The notes: generated from the sequence alone by a model not told the origin. Positions 29,019 to 39,346 are shown, numbered from the stretch's first letter. The stretch: 64,000 nucleotides of DNA from Planctomycetota bacterium (GCA_013152205.1 JAADGV010000018.1:1-64000), one strand, 5' to 3'. Numbers and translations are program-made.

Positions 29019-29766
29019 CCCGTATTTTTCACCCGATTTTAACCACGAAGAACACCAAGGCCACAAAGAGAACATTCAAAACCTGCGAGGAAGAAAGAAG
29101 GAAAGGATCGTCTCGCAGAGGCGCAGAGACAGCAGAGAAAACCGGACTGTTGTAGCTCTGCCGTCTCAGCATCTCTGCGAGAAATTCTTACCTATTTGGT
29201 TGCGGCTTGAGGCAGCGCTGGGCCCTTTGTGGTGAGAAATCCAAGCTAGCAGTCCGTAGTTCCAAGTTTTGGTCTAACCAGACGCCTCGCCATAAAGCGA
29301 ATACCCCGAAAGGGTTCTACAAGTTGAAGCATCACGTTTTCTAGGCAATTCTTTTCGATCGTACGATGATTGTACAACCCTTTCAGGGTTGGGGTTTTCG
29401 GAGACCTGCAACCCAGGGTGCGCCGCTGCGCTTCGACCCTGGGCTATGGTGTGAAACGCCTTTGGCGTATAGGACTTGCGTTCTGTGCTATCAGGCATAC
29501 CAAACTTGGAACTGATTTCACTATTTGTAGTGTCGTGGCCGCCACCGCTAACGCTTGGCACTTGGGGCAATGTGGCTGCCGTACGCTTCTTGCTCTACCG
29601 GCTAGTCGGGATTGACATTGTGCTTGCTGTTGGCTAATTACTTCCGCACGCAGTAGTTAGCTAACGTGAAGGGGCTTTTCTGGCGCTCGATTTGGCACAA
29701 TCGGCTCTGCGATTTTGTAAGTATAAAACTATATCTAGGCGAAGAAATTGATGTCAGGCAAATAGC
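29019..29766. other. 750-base intergenic region with dispersed repeats
   Basis: It carries CTCTGCGAGA/TCTCGCAGAG-type motifs near 29100-29190, and the nested repeat at 29258-29513. No reading frame is supported. Confidence 0.55.
29258..29513. repeat. Dispersed repeat with nested palindromes, copy 2
   Basis: It matches most of 9185-9415, with the same hairpin AACCCTTTCAGGGTT and the same CCCAGGGTGCGCCGC block. Its outer ends AGTTCCAAGTTTTGG and CCAAACTTGGAACT form a terminal inverted repeat, defining the element boundaries better than copy 1. Confidence 0.8.
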
Positions 29767-32229
29767 ATGGAAGCTTCAGCCAACGGCGGTGACGTAGGGA
29801 GCAAGGGTTCAACGTCCCTACCCAAAGGGCAACGATCTACGAAGACAAGCGTCTCTCTGGTGTTGCCGGCTTACAACGAACAGGAAGTAATCGTCCAGGC
29901 GGTTCAGGAAGCCGACGAGGCTCTCTCTTCACTGACCGATGATTATGAAATTTTGGTTGTGGATGATGGCAGTACCGACGACACGGCTGCGATCGTGGAA
30001 GGATTGACCGAGCAGTACGGCCATCTTCGCCTGTTGCGACAGCCAAAGAATTTTGGTTATGGTGCCGCCCTACGGCGTGGTTTCGAGGAAGCGACGAAAG
30101 AGTTAGTGGGCTTTACTGATGCCGACTGTCAATTCGATCTGAACGAATTGAGCCGGTTGGTGATGCTGTCTCGCGATTATCAAATTGTTTGTGGTTATCG
30201 CATCGACAGACAAGATCCCTTTCTTCGCTGCTTCTATTCTAATGTTTATAACACCCTAGTGAGAACGCTGCTTGGCACACGGGTTCGCGATTGTGATTGC
30301 GCGCTGAAGCTAATGCACCGCGACGTGCTGACTCGGTTGCCGATTACGACCGATGGTTTTCTAGTGAACGCGGTCTTGCTGACTCAGGCTCGACAGCAGG
30401 AGTTGTCGGTGGTTGAAGTGGGGGTGTCTCATCGTCCGCGAGCTGCTGGCGAGAGCAAAGTTTCGATCACCCATATTCCGTTGGTCCTGGCTGCGTTGGT
30501 TCGGTTTTGGTGGAATAGCGTGATGTTTGTACAACCGGCCCAACTGCACCGTGACGGCTGGACGTGGAAGGGGCAATTGGCGATGGGGCTGCTGCTGCTG
30601 GTGCTAGGTGGTGGCGCGTTACTGTCGAATCTGGGTTACTCTCTGTTTGAGCCGGATGAGACTCGCTACGCCCAAATTGCTTTGAACATGTATGAGACAG
30701 GCGACTGGGTTGTCCCTCGGCTCAATGGGGAGCCCTACCTCGATAAACCGCCCTTGCTGTATTGGCTTACTGCGACCAGCTACTCGCTGCTGGGCGTCAA
30801 TGAACAAGCGGCACGATTGCCTACCGCCTTGGCGGCGTTGCTGACGGTATTGACGACTTATGTGCTGGGACGTCGGCTCCTAGGCGATCGGTCGGCGGCG
30901 ATCGGTGCATCGTTGCTCCTGCTTAGTATCGGTTTTTTCTTTGCCGGCCGCTTTGTGATGATGGATTCTTTGTTGACTCTCTTCACCACCATTGGTCTGC
31001 TTGCTGGCATGATCGCCCTCCACGCCGATCGTAAGGCACTCTTCTGGTGGATATTGGCTGGCGTGGCGTGTGGATTGGGAACTCTCACCAAAGGCCCGGT
31101 GGCTGGCGTAATTTGCATTCCTCCAATCTTAGCGGTTGCCTGGTTGACCCATAACAGGCGTGTTCTTCGACCGCAGGTGGCAGCGGCGATACTGCTGCCA
31201 GTGGTTGCCATTGCGGCTCCGTGGTTTCTGATAATTTCGTCTGGCCAGGGAGGCTTTTCGAGCCATTTTTTCTGGACGCATCATATCCAGCGATTCTTTC
31301 AAGCCTTTAACCATAACGAGCCGTGGTGGTTTTATCTTCCTGTGCTGGCGATCAGTTTGCTTCCCGGCTCGCTTCTGTTCGGGCCCCTTGCAATCTACTT
31401 GTTCGGAAGAGGAAAAAAGGCGGGCGAGATCAAGACGATCGCCATGCGAAGCCAGCAGTTGGGCGCGGTGTTGCTGGCGGGTATGTGGATTGTCGTTTTC
31501 TTTTCGCTTTCCAGTTGCAAGTTACCCGCCTATATTTTGCCAACGCTCCCTATGTTTTGTTTGGTCTTGGGAAAGATGCTGCACGATATTTTGGAGTCTG
31601 AACACGAATTGCCTATGATTGGCGTCTTCACCCAACGGGCTCGTTTGCAAACGCTTCGTCTGGCCACAGTTGTATGCGTGGTTGTATTTTTTGTGGACTT
31701 AGTTTTTGAAGGCGTTGGCCAACTGGGGTTGGCTGTGGCGTTTCTGATTGTCCCTGTCATGGCGTGGGTCGGCTTGAGGGTTAGCCAACAGACCGCAGTG
31801 GGAAAGACTTGGCTCGCTGCAGCGGTCGTCTGTTTGATAGTTTCGTCTTATGGGTTCAATCATGTGATTCCCCACATTGCCGATTGGCGATCGCTGCCTC
31901 ACGCGGCTGCTGTCGCGCAGAGCCAACTGGGAGAACCTGTGCCGGTTGTCTTCTTTGGGCGGTCTCGGCACGGTGCGACCTTTTCGATTCACGAAGGCGA
32001 GATTCTGGAATTTGCAGCCGATCAACTTGAGGATTTTGAAAGGTATATGGACAAGCATTCGGAGGCGGTGGTCGTCGCCAGTCCCGCCGGGGCGGAGATG
32101 ATTCGGCAAGAATGCCGCCAGTCGATCGAACTCGAGGGGCCTACTGCCCGCGGCAAAGTCTATATGGCTACAACACCTGCTTACGCCAATCTTCAGGTTG
32201 GGCAGCGCCAGCACCGGAACTTGAAGTGA
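29767..32229 (+). CDS. GT2 glycosyltransferase fused to a PMT/ArnT-type membrane transferase
   Basis: The 820-aa product joins two enzymes. Residues about 28-260 are a GT2 family domain like dolichol-phosphate mannose synthase (LVLPAYNEQEVI, VVDDGSTDD, TDADCQFD as the DxD site). From about residue 265 come 10-12 helices with PMT/ArnT-family signatures (EPDETRYAQIALNM, DKPPLLYWLTATSYSLLG, LTKGPVAGVICIPP). The likely route is synthesis of a polyprenyl-phosphate sugar by the first half and its transfer by the second, on lipid A or a protein in the periplasm. The sugar is unknown. Confidence 0.88.
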   Translation: MEASANGGDVGSKGSTSLPKGQRSTKTSVSLVLPAYNEQEVIVQAVQEADEALSSLTDDYEILVVDDGSTDDTAAIVEGLTEQYGHLRLLRQPKNFGYGAALRRGFEEATKELVGFTDADCQFDLNELSRLVMLSRDYQIVCGYRIDRQDPFLRCFYSNVYNTLVRTLLGTRVRDCDCALKLMHRDVLTRLPITTDGFLVNAVLLTQARQQELSVVEVGVSHRPRAAGESKVSITHIPLVLAALVRFWWNSVMFVQPAQLHRDGWTWKGQLAMGLLLLVLGGGALLSNLGYSLFEPDETRYAQIALNMYETGDWVVPRLNGEPYLDKPPLLYWLTATSYSLLGVNEQAARLPTALAALLTVLTTYVLGRRLLGDRSAAIGASLLLLSIGFFFAGRFVMMDSLLTLFTTIGLLAGMIALHADRKALFWWILAGVACGLGTLTKGPVAGVICIPPILAVAWLTHNRRVLRPQVAAAILLPVVAIAAPWFLIISSGQGGFSSHFFWTHHIQRFFQAFNHNEPWWFYLPVLAISLLPGSLLFGPLAIYLFGRGKKAGEIKTIAMRSQQLGAVLLAGMWIVVFFSLSSCKLPAYILPTLPMFCLVLGKMLHDILESEHELPMIGVFTQRARLQTLRLATVVCVVVFFVDLVFEGVGQLGLAVAFLIVPVMAWVGLRVSQQTAVGKTWLAAAVVCLIVSSYGFNHVIPHIADWRSLPHAAAVAQSQLGEPVPVVFFGRSRHGATFSIHEGEILEFAADQLEDFERYMDKHSEAVVVASPAGAEMIRQECRQSIELEGPTARGKVYMATTPAYANLQVGQRQHRNLK

Positions 32230-32322
32230 TGAAGCGATTCGGTATTTCCGGCCAGGATGGCCGGGCTATGGGGGGTGCCACTGTCTGGCTCGTCCAACAG
32301 TGGAACCCTGGTACCCGCTTCG

Positions 32323-33825
32323 CACTGCTGGACAAGCCCAATCCTGTTCGGCACGGGATTTGATTCAGGGGGATGGCGGTGGTGAGCAGCGATGTGCGTG
32401 CCCACGGCTTCGAAAACATCATAGCACGATGAACGCCAAGAAGACAAAGCGTCCGATGATTTATCAGCGCGGCGTATGGTTCGCGCAGCATGAAGGGCTT
32501 CGTCTCGAAGGGGCGAGCCTGCGGCGAAGTTGTTTAGGGTTTGTTTTTTGCGACGGCCACTCGCTCCTCGAGATGCTCCAGAACCTCCTCTTCACTTGCC
32601 CAACCTTGCATGTATAAGCAGAGCAGTTTGTATGTCCACTGATTAGGCCGCACGTCTTGCCCCGCTGCCAGTTGAATCAACAAGCAGGCGATCAGCGCGC
32701 AGTACATTTGAATCTCGATGCCATTGGCGCTTAGGTGTCGGCACGAAAGGACACATTTCAGCCAACGAAAGAACAACTCGATTAGCCAACGAAAGCGATA
32801 CAGCAGCGCGATCACTTCGGCAGGCACGTCCAACAGGTTTGTCACCAGCACGATGTCTTGCGAACCGCACGGCGACGCCCCCCTCGTTTGGGATGCTCGA
32901 CCAACCGCACGACGATCCGCCGTTGCGGATGATCGGGATGCTCAATCCGTTTCGATTTGGGCGAGCCCATGCGTCCCATCGCGTCTTCCAGCACCCCGGC
33001 GGCTTGCGATTCTTCCGACAGCCGGTTGTTGTGGGTGGAGGTAAAGTGATGGTCGCTCCGCACCCGGCAGACGTAGCTGCTATCGGTGGCGACGATCGCA
33101 TTGAACAGCGAAAACTCTTCGTATCCCCGATCCAAGAGGTAACAGCGATCCGCTTCCAACGTCCTGCGGAGCACGGCCTTTTCGCTCGCCTCCCCTTGGC
33201 CGCTGGCGTCGGTGACTTGGGCTACCGTCGGCACGCCACGAAGGACTTCAAAGTGGGTATGCAGTTTCCAACCACGATCACGTCGCGAGGCAAAACAGGC
33301 CTGGGTGACCTGCGGCAACTTCAAAAGCAGCGAGCCATCGGCACGTGTGCGAGCTGGGCCAGCCGCGGGTCGGCTCCCGTCGCGTTGGGAATTTGCCCCA
33401 ACAGATCTTGGATAATTTCCACCAGCCGCTCGGAATCGAAGACTCGCAGCGATTCAGAGAGCGACCCCAACGACGTCTCACGGCAACCGACCTTTTTCTG
33501 CACCTGTTTCAGACGGCTGGCGCTCTTCAGATCACGCAACGACTTCAGCGATGGATTAAAGAACGTCAGCAGGATCAGCCCGCAGAGGTGGTCGTAAAAC
33601 AATTCCCGATTGCCAGCTCGGTCCCGCGCACACGCATCGTCCTGCAATCGAGCCAAAAGCGGCGAGAGCCGCTGCAAAAACTTCACCCCTTGGAGCGTTT
33701 CCAAGGCCACCGTATCGTCCGAGATCGCGTCCATCGTTATTCCCTGTCAAATTGGCATAAATCCAACCCAATAGGAACCATGGCGCAAATCCCGTGCCGA
33801 ACAGGATTGGGCTTGTCCAGCAGTG
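32323..33825. mobile_element. IS4-family insertion sequence, degenerate
   Basis: A 40-base perfect inverted repeat bounds the element: 32323-32362 and 33786-33825. The outer 16 bases of it (CACTGCTGGACAAGCC) equal an arm of the palindromic repeat, so the true IS ends are probably the inner part starting CAATCCTGTTCGGCACGG. The transposase inside is on the minus strand and broken in two places. No unambiguous target duplication was seen. Confidence 0.8.
32534..33734 (-). pseudogene. IS4-family transposase, broken by two frameshifts
   Basis: Three frames in a row form one IS4-like transposase. The N-terminal part (33321-33734) begins MDAISDDTVALETLQGV. The middle part (32842-33324) has the DDE residues in VTDASG and YLLDRGY. 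The C-terminal part (32534-32851) has the IS4 signature Y-x2-R-x3-E-x6-K in YRFRWLIELFFRWLK. Each junction needs a one-base shift (near 33330-33345 and near 32850-32870). No slippery heptamer was seen, so decay is more likely than programmed frameshifting. Confidence 0.85.
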
Positions 33826-33874
33826 GCACCTGTCAACTGATGGCTAATAAAGCACTATGTCTTCCTGCGGGGCT

Positions 33875-35161
33875 TTACCGGCGTGTTGTTTGGGCGCTGG
33901 CCATCGCTAGAAATTCGCGAGCCAAGTCGGAGCGCATTTGGCGATGGAATTGCAATCGATTGAGCCACTGCGAGACTTCTTGCTGCGAAGGCTGCCGTTG
34001 GGTTACCAGGTTGAACATCCGGTAGATGTACTGTCGGTCGTTGCTATTTGCGCGATAGTAGAACTCCGGGGTGCTTAGGATTTGGAGCTGGGCGTCTGCT
34101 AACGATCCGCCGCGTTCTAAGTGGGCTTCCCAGACGTAGAGTTCCTGGGCGCGTGGCTCGCGGCCGAGGTATTCTTGGAACCAGCGTTTGATCTGCGCTA
34201 GTTGCTCGTTGCGAGTTTGTACTAACCCGCCATCGGCAAAGACCGTGGCTGATTCGACCACGAGCTGCACGTTGGTGGATGTACGGCCATCCAATACGGG
34301 AACGTCGCGTCGCATTGCATACAACTGCCGACCGCCGGCCGAAATCGTTGCATGGAGCACATACTTTCGTCCTGCGGCAACTTCCGAGGGATCGTATTCC
34401 AACGCAAACGGAATCGGCACCCGAGGGGCCTTGGTGATCGTTTGTCGGGCAATCGTAATCGGACGTAGACCATCGCGGACAATTTCGCGTAGCTCCACGG
34501 TTGCAATGGCATCGGGTGGCAGAGCCGAAAATTCGCGGTAGGTGATCGTGCCTGTGAGCCGCTTCTGTCGTGGGTCGAGCTTGACGGGCAGGTTGAGCAA
34601 TTGGCCATCGCGGTTGTTTTGCACGAGCAAGCGAACCCAACCGTCGTTGTCTGCGCTCCGCTCTAGTTCTCTGCCCACATCGTACAACACGCCATCGACG
34701 TACCCAATTTGGTAGCCGTGGACACTGACGATCCGATCGTTCACTTCTAGGCCGGCCCGTTCAGCGGCTGAGCCTCGTACGACTTCCGAAACTCGGACGC
34801 CGGTCTCGGTGTCTTCAGGGAAGATTCCTAACCGCCAGCGGTCGAGCTGTTGGTTCTGACCGCTTTGGGGCGGGACGTACGAGGGCTGGTAGGGTTGAGT
34901 GGCTGAGAGTCCTGGCTGCGCTGAGCTATTCCAACCGGGGGTGGCAACGCGTGCTTTTGTGCGATCGCGATCGCGAGAGTTAAGCGAGGCGCTGCCTGCG
35001 GATAAACGGCCCAGGCTGTTGTTGGCTCTTAATCCGGCCTGACCGGGGGCATTTTGCGACAGGGTCGCTGCTCGGTTGGTATTCACCGCGAGACAAGCAT
35101 CGCCATGGACTGCCAGTAGCGTGAGGACGATCACAAAGCCAATTCGCATCCGTGTATTCAT
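33875..35161 (-). CDS. Secreted PDZ / YbaY-like / DUF4214-like protein
   Basis: The 428-aa product has a signal peptide (GFVIVLTLLAVHGDACLA) and a low-complexity region. A PDZ domain lies at about 108-190 (LGIFPEDTETGVRVSEVVRGSAAERAGLEVNDRIVSVHG). A YbaY-like domain follows at about 200-300 (LTGTITYREFSALPPDAIATVELRE), then a DUF4214-like module at about 320-420 (YLGREPRAQELYVWEAHLERGG). ATG 35161 is preceded by GGAAGG, and the codon at 35266 is not needed. It probably acts in the periplasm as a scaffold or chaperone-like protein. The combination is unusual. Confidence 0.75.
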   Translation of the reverse strand: MNTRMRIGFVIVLTLLAVHGDACLAVNTNRAATLSQNAPGQAGLRANNSLGRLSAGSASLNSRDRDRTKARVATPGWNSSAQPGLSATQPYQPSYVPPQSGQNQQLDRWRLGIFPEDTETGVRVSEVVRGSAAERAGLEVNDRIVSVHGYQIGYVDGVLYDVGRELERSADNDGWVRLLVQNNRDGQLLNLPVKLDPRQKRLTGTITYREFSALPPDAIATVELREIVRDGLRPITIARQTITKAPRVPIPFALEYDPSEVAAGRKYVLHATISAGGRQLYAMRRDVPVLDGRTSTNVQLVVESATVFADGGLVQTRNEQLAQIKRWFQEYLGREPRAQELYVWEAHLERGGSLADAQLQILSTPEFYYRANSNDRQYIYRMFNLVTQRQPSQQEVSQWLNRLQFHRQMRSDLAREFLAMASAQTTRR

Positions 35162-35252
35162 TGAGGAGCCTTCCAACAAAAAATGTGCATGATAAATCGG
35201 TTTTGCTGACAAGAAACTTCGAGGAGCGTCAGCATCCGTTGATAAGGTTCGA

Positions 35253-36263
35253 TTAGCGAGCAACACCCAAGCCTACTGCGCCGAGTGCCACGCGCGCCGG
35301 CGCGGCGGGAATCGCTTGAAAACCTGCTTTGATGACGTCTTCTTGTCCCTGACGACTGAAGGCGTACTTGATGAACTCGCGTTCGATCGGGTGGAGTTTT
35401 TTCTGCGGGTTATGATTCACGACCAACTGCAATCGTCGTACCAACGGGTACATGCCTTGGTCGGCGTCCAGCGAGTCGATGGCGACAAACGGTTCACCCT
35501 CGGCAAACGCTAGCGGCACGGCTCGCACTGCGGGGTTCGCATACGACAGGCCGGCAAATGCAATGCCTGTAGGGTCTTTGGCAAGGGCTGCCAACATGCT
35601 CGCATTCGAGTCGTGCGATTTGAAGTTTTTTCGCATTGTGCCGCCGAGCATGATCGCTTCTTGAAAGAACACCTGCGAGCCGGTGTCGTGGCTACGCCCG
35701 TGAGCAGCGATTGGCTGCGAAGCTAAGGCTCCTTGCACGCCTAACTGACCCCAGTTGCGGATCGGTTTGTCCGCTCCGCGATTGCGTTGGTTCGAGTAAA
35801 TTGCATCGACCTGGGCGAACGTCAGCCCTTGAATCGAATTGTCTTTGTGGACAAAGATGGCGGTTCGTTCGAGGCAAGGGGTTAGCACGGTCGGCACATA
35901 GCCATGCTGTTGGTGAAACTCGGCAACTTCTTGCTGTTGAATGGTCCGACTCAACAGCCCCATGTTGGTTTCGCCATTTTTTACCGAGGCCACCGCTTTG
36001 CGCGAGCCGGTGATATCGATCGAGATCTTCACGTTCGGGTAGAATTGCTCGAAGCTGTCGCTCCAGGCTGCTGCGACATGCGACAGCGTGTTTGATCCGC
36101 CTAGTTTCAATTCGCCATCCAGCTTTGCCAGCGGATGATAAATGGGTAGATTTGGGTCGAGTAACACGCAGCCTTCGTGCGGGGCATGTTCTTCGGCTTG
36201 AGCCGCTTGTAGGCAGCAGAGGCTTATCGTCAGGGCGGATAGAATAGTCAGGGTCTTTCGCAT
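35253..36263 (-). CDS. PstS-like phosphate/anion-binding protein
   Basis: The 336-aa product has a signal peptide (ILSALTISLCCLQAAQAEE) and a periplasmic binding-protein fold. PstS-like motifs include LKLGGSNTLSHVAAAWSDSF, the ITGSRKAVASVKNG loop, and GRSHDTGSQVFFQEAI. The Ser/Thr anion-binding loops are present. No pst ABC genes lie next to it, so transport is uncertain. ATG 36263 follows GAGGAG by 8 bases. Confidence 0.75.
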   Translation of the reverse strand: MRKTLTILSALTISLCCLQAAQAEEHAPHEGCVLLDPNLPIYHPLAKLDGELKLGGSNTLSHVAAAWSDSFEQFYPNVKISIDITGSRKAVASVKNGETNMGLLSRTIQQQEVAEFHQQHGYVPTVLTPCLERTAIFVHKDNSIQGLTFAQVDAIYSNQRNRGADKPIRNWGQLGVQGALASQPIAAHGRSHDTGSQVFFQEAIMLGGTMRKNFKSHDSNASMLAALAKDPTGIAFAGLSYANPAVRAVPLAFAEGEPFVAIDSLDADQGMYPLVRRLQLVVNHNPQKKLHPIEREFIKYAFSRQGQEDVIKAGFQAIPAAPARVALGAVGLGVAR

Positions 36264-36492
36264 CTGTTTGCTCCTCAGAGTACACTGGCCATACAGAGAA
36301 TCAGTGCTGGCCATTAGGGTCGAAGGGCGAGTGTAGTTCGTTCTGGCAAAACGAGTAAAGACGAGAATTGCAATCCCATGGGTTTGCATTGCGAAAAACG
36401 GTTGCATGTCCCCAGCTACCAGCAATGCTAGCACGATCATCCACTGAGAAATCAATTGCCGCTGCACGGCAAGTAAAGGAGCACGACTGATT
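36264..36492. promoter_or_regulatory. Divergent promoter region between the PstS-like and S4-protein genes
   Basis: The 229-base gap separates two genes transcribed away from each other, so it must hold both promoters. I could not identify a specific regulator site. Confidence 0.4.
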
Positions 36493-36693
36493 ATGTCGTC
36501 CGAAGACCAATCCACATTTCGTTTGGATCAATTCCTGAAATCAGAAGGGCTTGTTTCGACGGGTGGACAAGCGAAATTACTCATCCAAGACGGTGCCGTT
36601 ACCGTCAACGGTGAAACTGAAACTCGCCGTCGCCGCCAACTCAAGCGGGGCGACGTCGTCGAATTCGACGAGCATCGGCTGACGGTCGAGTAG
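36493..36693 (+). CDS. S4-domain RNA-binding protein (YbcJ/RlbA type)
   Basis: The 66-aa protein is essentially one S4 domain: RLDQFLKSEGLVSTGGQAKLL, DGAVTVNGETETRRRRQLKRGD. The S4 fold binds structured RNA such as rRNA. The family of free-standing S4 proteins includes YbcJ/RlbA. The gene lies between the PstS-like gene and EF-G. Confidence 0.82.
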   Translation: MSSEDQSTFRLDQFLKSEGLVSTGGQAKLLIQDGAVTVNGETETRRRRQLKRGDVVEFDEHRLTVE

Positions 36694-36803
36694 AAATTGA
36701 AATTGTAATTGCGAGTGGGCTGAACAGCCGGAGGCATACTTGCCTTCGGGCTCCTTGGATCGCGTGGCGATCCGACTGCTAAATAACGAGCGAATTGAGG
36801 GGA

Positions 36804-38903
36804 CTAGGCCGGTTGAAGCTCAGCACGGCGTTCGGCGACGATCTCGGTTTGGATGCTAGACGGTACCGGAGAGTACTTGTGTAGCTCCATCGAGAAGCTG
36901 CCTTGGCCCTGCGTTTGGCTACGCAGATCGGTCGAGAATCCAAAGGTCTCGGCGAGTGGTATGTCGCAGATAATCGTTGTCAATTTGTTCTGCGTGTCCG
37001 TCGAAGCAACCATGCCCCGCTTGCTGGCAACCTGGCCGACTACCGAACCCTGAAATTCCTCGGGGCATTCGATTTCCATCAGCATGATGGGTTCGAGCAA
37101 TACGGGCTTCATGCGATCGAAGTTTTGGCGAAAGCACTCTTGGGCGGTGAGCATAAACGCCATGTCCGAAGAGTCGACGTCGTGATAGGAACCGTCGTCG
37201 AGTTCCACCTTCAAGCCGACTACCGGATAGCTGGCGACCGGGCCCTTCTCCATCATTTTCTGGAAGCCTTTTTGAATCGCCGGAATGAAGTTTTTCGGAA
37301 TGCGACCTTGCACGACATTGTCGACAAACAATAGCTCGTTACCATCGGCCTCTTCGCGATCTTCGTCGGTCATCGGGCTAATTTTACCCTTGATGTGACC
37401 ATATTGACCGGAACCACCGGTCTGCTTCTTGCGTTTGTGGTCGAACTCGAATGGTACGGTGCCACTTTCGCGGTAGCTTACCTTCGGAGCACCTACCTCG
37501 ACGTCAACACCGTACTCACGGCGAATACGCTCGACGTAAACCTCCAGGTGCAACTCGCCCATGCCTGCGATGACGGTTTCGCCCGTTTCGTCGTCGGTCG
37601 AAACTTGGAAGGTGGGGTCTTCTTTGCGGAATCGTTGCAAAGCTTTGCCAAGCTTGTCGGCATTGTCGCGTGAGATTGGGTTGATTGACATCTTGATGAC
37701 CGGGTCGGCTACAAAGATGTTTTCTAAGGTGCAATACTTGGCCGTCGAGCAATAGGTGTCGCCACTGGCGCAGTCGATGCCCATGATTGCGACAATGTCG
37801 CCTGCCGATGCGGAGTCGACCTCTTCGCGATTGTCGCTGTGCATTCTCACAATGCGGCTGTAGCGTTCTTTCTTGTGCGTTCGCTGGTTAAAGTATTGCT
37901 CGCCCTTTTTGATTGTTCCTTGGTAAACCCGCATGAATGTCAGTTGGCCATACTCGTCGTCGACAATTTTGAACGCCATGCCAACAAAAGGCTTTTCAGG
38001 ATCGCTTTCGAGCGTGATCTTCTTGTCGGGATCCGCGGGATCGGAAGCAACAGTTTCTCGGTCGAGTGGCGCCGGTAGATAACGATTGACTGCGTCGATG
38101 AGCGGTTGCACGCCCTTGTTCTTATAGGCGGAGCCAAGAAATACCGGGGTAAAACCTTGGTCGATGGTTGCTGTGCGAACTAGCTTGTGAATCAGGTCTT
38201 CGGGCACCTCTTCTTCAGAGAGCAACAGCTCCATCAGATCGTCGCTATACATGGACAGGGCTTCGAGCATGTGGGCTCTTGCCTCGGTTGCCTCGTCGAC
38301 CATATCGGCAGGAATCTCTTCCACCCGGAGGTTTTCGCCATTGCTGCCATCAAAGTAGATTGCCTTGAGGGTGATTAAATCGACAATCCCTTCGAAGTGT
38401 TCTTCTTTGCCGATGGGCAGTTGCATCAATACGGCATCGGCACCGAGCTTATCTCGCACCTGTTCGACAACCGAATCCTGGTCGGCTCCCGTTCGGTCCA
38501 TTTTGTTGATGAAAGCCAGTCGGGGCACGTGATAGCGTTTCATTTGACGGTCGACCGTCATCGATTGAGATTGCACACCACCGACCGCACAGAGAACCAA
38601 CACCGCGCCATCGAGAACACGCAAGCTGCGTTCGACTTCGACGGTAAAGTCGACGTGGCCAGGGGTGTCGATCAGGTTGATGGTATGACCTTCCCATTCA
38701 ACGGTCGTCGCGGCACTGGTGATCGTGATGCCGCGTTCCTTCTCGAGTTCCATGTGGTCCATGGTCGCGCCATCCCCACCCCCACGTACATCTTCGATTT
38801 TGTGGATTCTTCCCGCGTAGAAAAGAATGCGTTCGCTCAGCGTGGTTTTGCCAGAGTCGATGTGTGCGGAAATGCCAATGTTACGAACTTTGCGAAGGTC
38901 CAT
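36804..38903 (-). CDS. fusA: Elongation factor G, spirochaete/planctomycete/mitochondrial EF-G1 type
   Basis: The 699-aa GTPase moves tRNA and mRNA on the ribosome. The G domain has AHIDSGKT (residues 13-20), DTPGH and NKMD. The sequences [19 protein letters not shown] and [19 protein letters not shown] are those of the EF-G1 subgroup shared by mitochondria, spirochaetes and planctomycetes, rather than the AHIDAGKT type of standard bacterial EF-G. It is not next to rpsL, rpsG or tuf. Domains II-V are complete. Whether another EF-G exists cannot be seen here. Confidence 0.95.
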   Translation of the reverse strand: MDLRKVRNIGISAHIDSGKTTLSERILFYAGRIHKIEDVRGGGDGATMDHMELEKERGITITSAATTVEWEGHTINLIDTPGHVDFTVEVERSLRVLDGAVLVLCAVGGVQSQSMTVDRQMKRYHVPRLAFINKMDRTGADQDSVVEQVRDKLGADAVLMQLPIGKEEHFEGIVDLITLKAIYFDGSNGENLRVEEIPADMVDEATEARAHMLEALSMYSDDLMELLLSEEEVPEDLIHKLVRTATIDQGFTPVFLGSAYKNKGVQPLIDAVNRYLPAPLDRETVASDPADPDKKITLESDPEKPFVGMAFKIVDDEYGQLTFMRVYQGTIKKGEQYFNQRTHKKERYSRIVRMHSDNREEVDSASAGDIVAIMGIDCASGDTYCSTAKYCTLENIFVADPVIKMSINPISRDNADKLGKALQRFRKEDPTFQVSTDDETGETVIAGMGELHLEVYVERIRREYGVDVEVGAPKVSYRESGTVPFEFDHKRKKQTGGSGQYGHIKGKISPMTDEDREEADGNELLFVDNVVQGRIPKNFIPAIQKGFQKMMEKGPVASYPVVGLKVELDDGSYHDVDSSDMAFMLTAQECFRQNFDRMKPVLLEPIMLMEIECPEEFQGSVVGQVASKRGMVASTDTQNKLTTIICDIPLAETFGFSTDLRSQTQGQGSFSMELHKYSPVPSSIQTEIVAERRAELQPA

Positions 38904-39346
38904 TTTTTCTGTCTCAACCTCAAACCAACATCATTGAAATAAAAAATAAGTAAACAGCCACCACCGCGCGGCGCTAAGCCGAATTTTTGTGGGATCCCTC
39001 GGAGGACGAACTCTCCCCGGGGCCGTGCTCTAGAAAAAAGTTGGGTGGCTTCCTGTCACCCTGTCGCAAGGCGGGACGAACCTGTATTTTGTCCTTTTCC
39101 GACCTCAATAGCTAGGGCAAATAGGGGAATTCATCGTGTAAATCCGTCCCGGGCCAAGCGGCCCCTTTTGGCAAGAGGCTGCGGAGGGTAGGCATCGGCC
39201 TTAAAGCAGCAAAGACCGATTTGGCTTAGATTTACCATCGGCATAGCGGCTTTGCCGACTAAGATGAAGATTCGCGGTTTTTCTCACCTACCGATTTTTC
39301 AGACAATCGACGCGGTAAACTCTTTACCTGTAACTAGATAGGTGCC
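38904..39346. other. Divergent intergenic region upstream of EF-G
   Basis: The 443-base gap contains a GC-rich stretch (CTCCCCGGGGCCG around 39013) and other short hairpins, but no conserved riboswitch or small RNA that I can name. It probably holds the EF-G promoter and leader and the promoter of the CPBP protease gene. Confidence 0.4.

Larger units (their letters stand above)
32275..33829. repeat. Palindromic dispersed repeat, copy 2, split by an insertion sequence
   Basis: The first arm GTGCCACTGTCTGGC begins at 32275 and the second arm starts at 32323 with CACTGCTGGACAAGCC. The second arm is then cut by the insertion sequence. After the element, CAGTGGCAC (33821-33829) ends the repeat. 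The intact form is seen at 42103-42177. Confidence 0.7.

Noticed and set aside
32643-33101. A 152-aa frame inside the insertion sequence
   Set aside because: It is a third frame overlapping the transposase fragments, and gives no transposase motif.
33321-33345. Programmed frameshift in the transposase
   Set aside because: A one-base shift is needed but there is no X-XXY-YYZ slippery heptamer, and a second break exists at about 32850.
38990-39200. Possible structured RNA upstream of EF-G
   Set aside because: GC-rich hairpins are visible, but no known riboswitch, 6S RNA or tmRNA signature was found.
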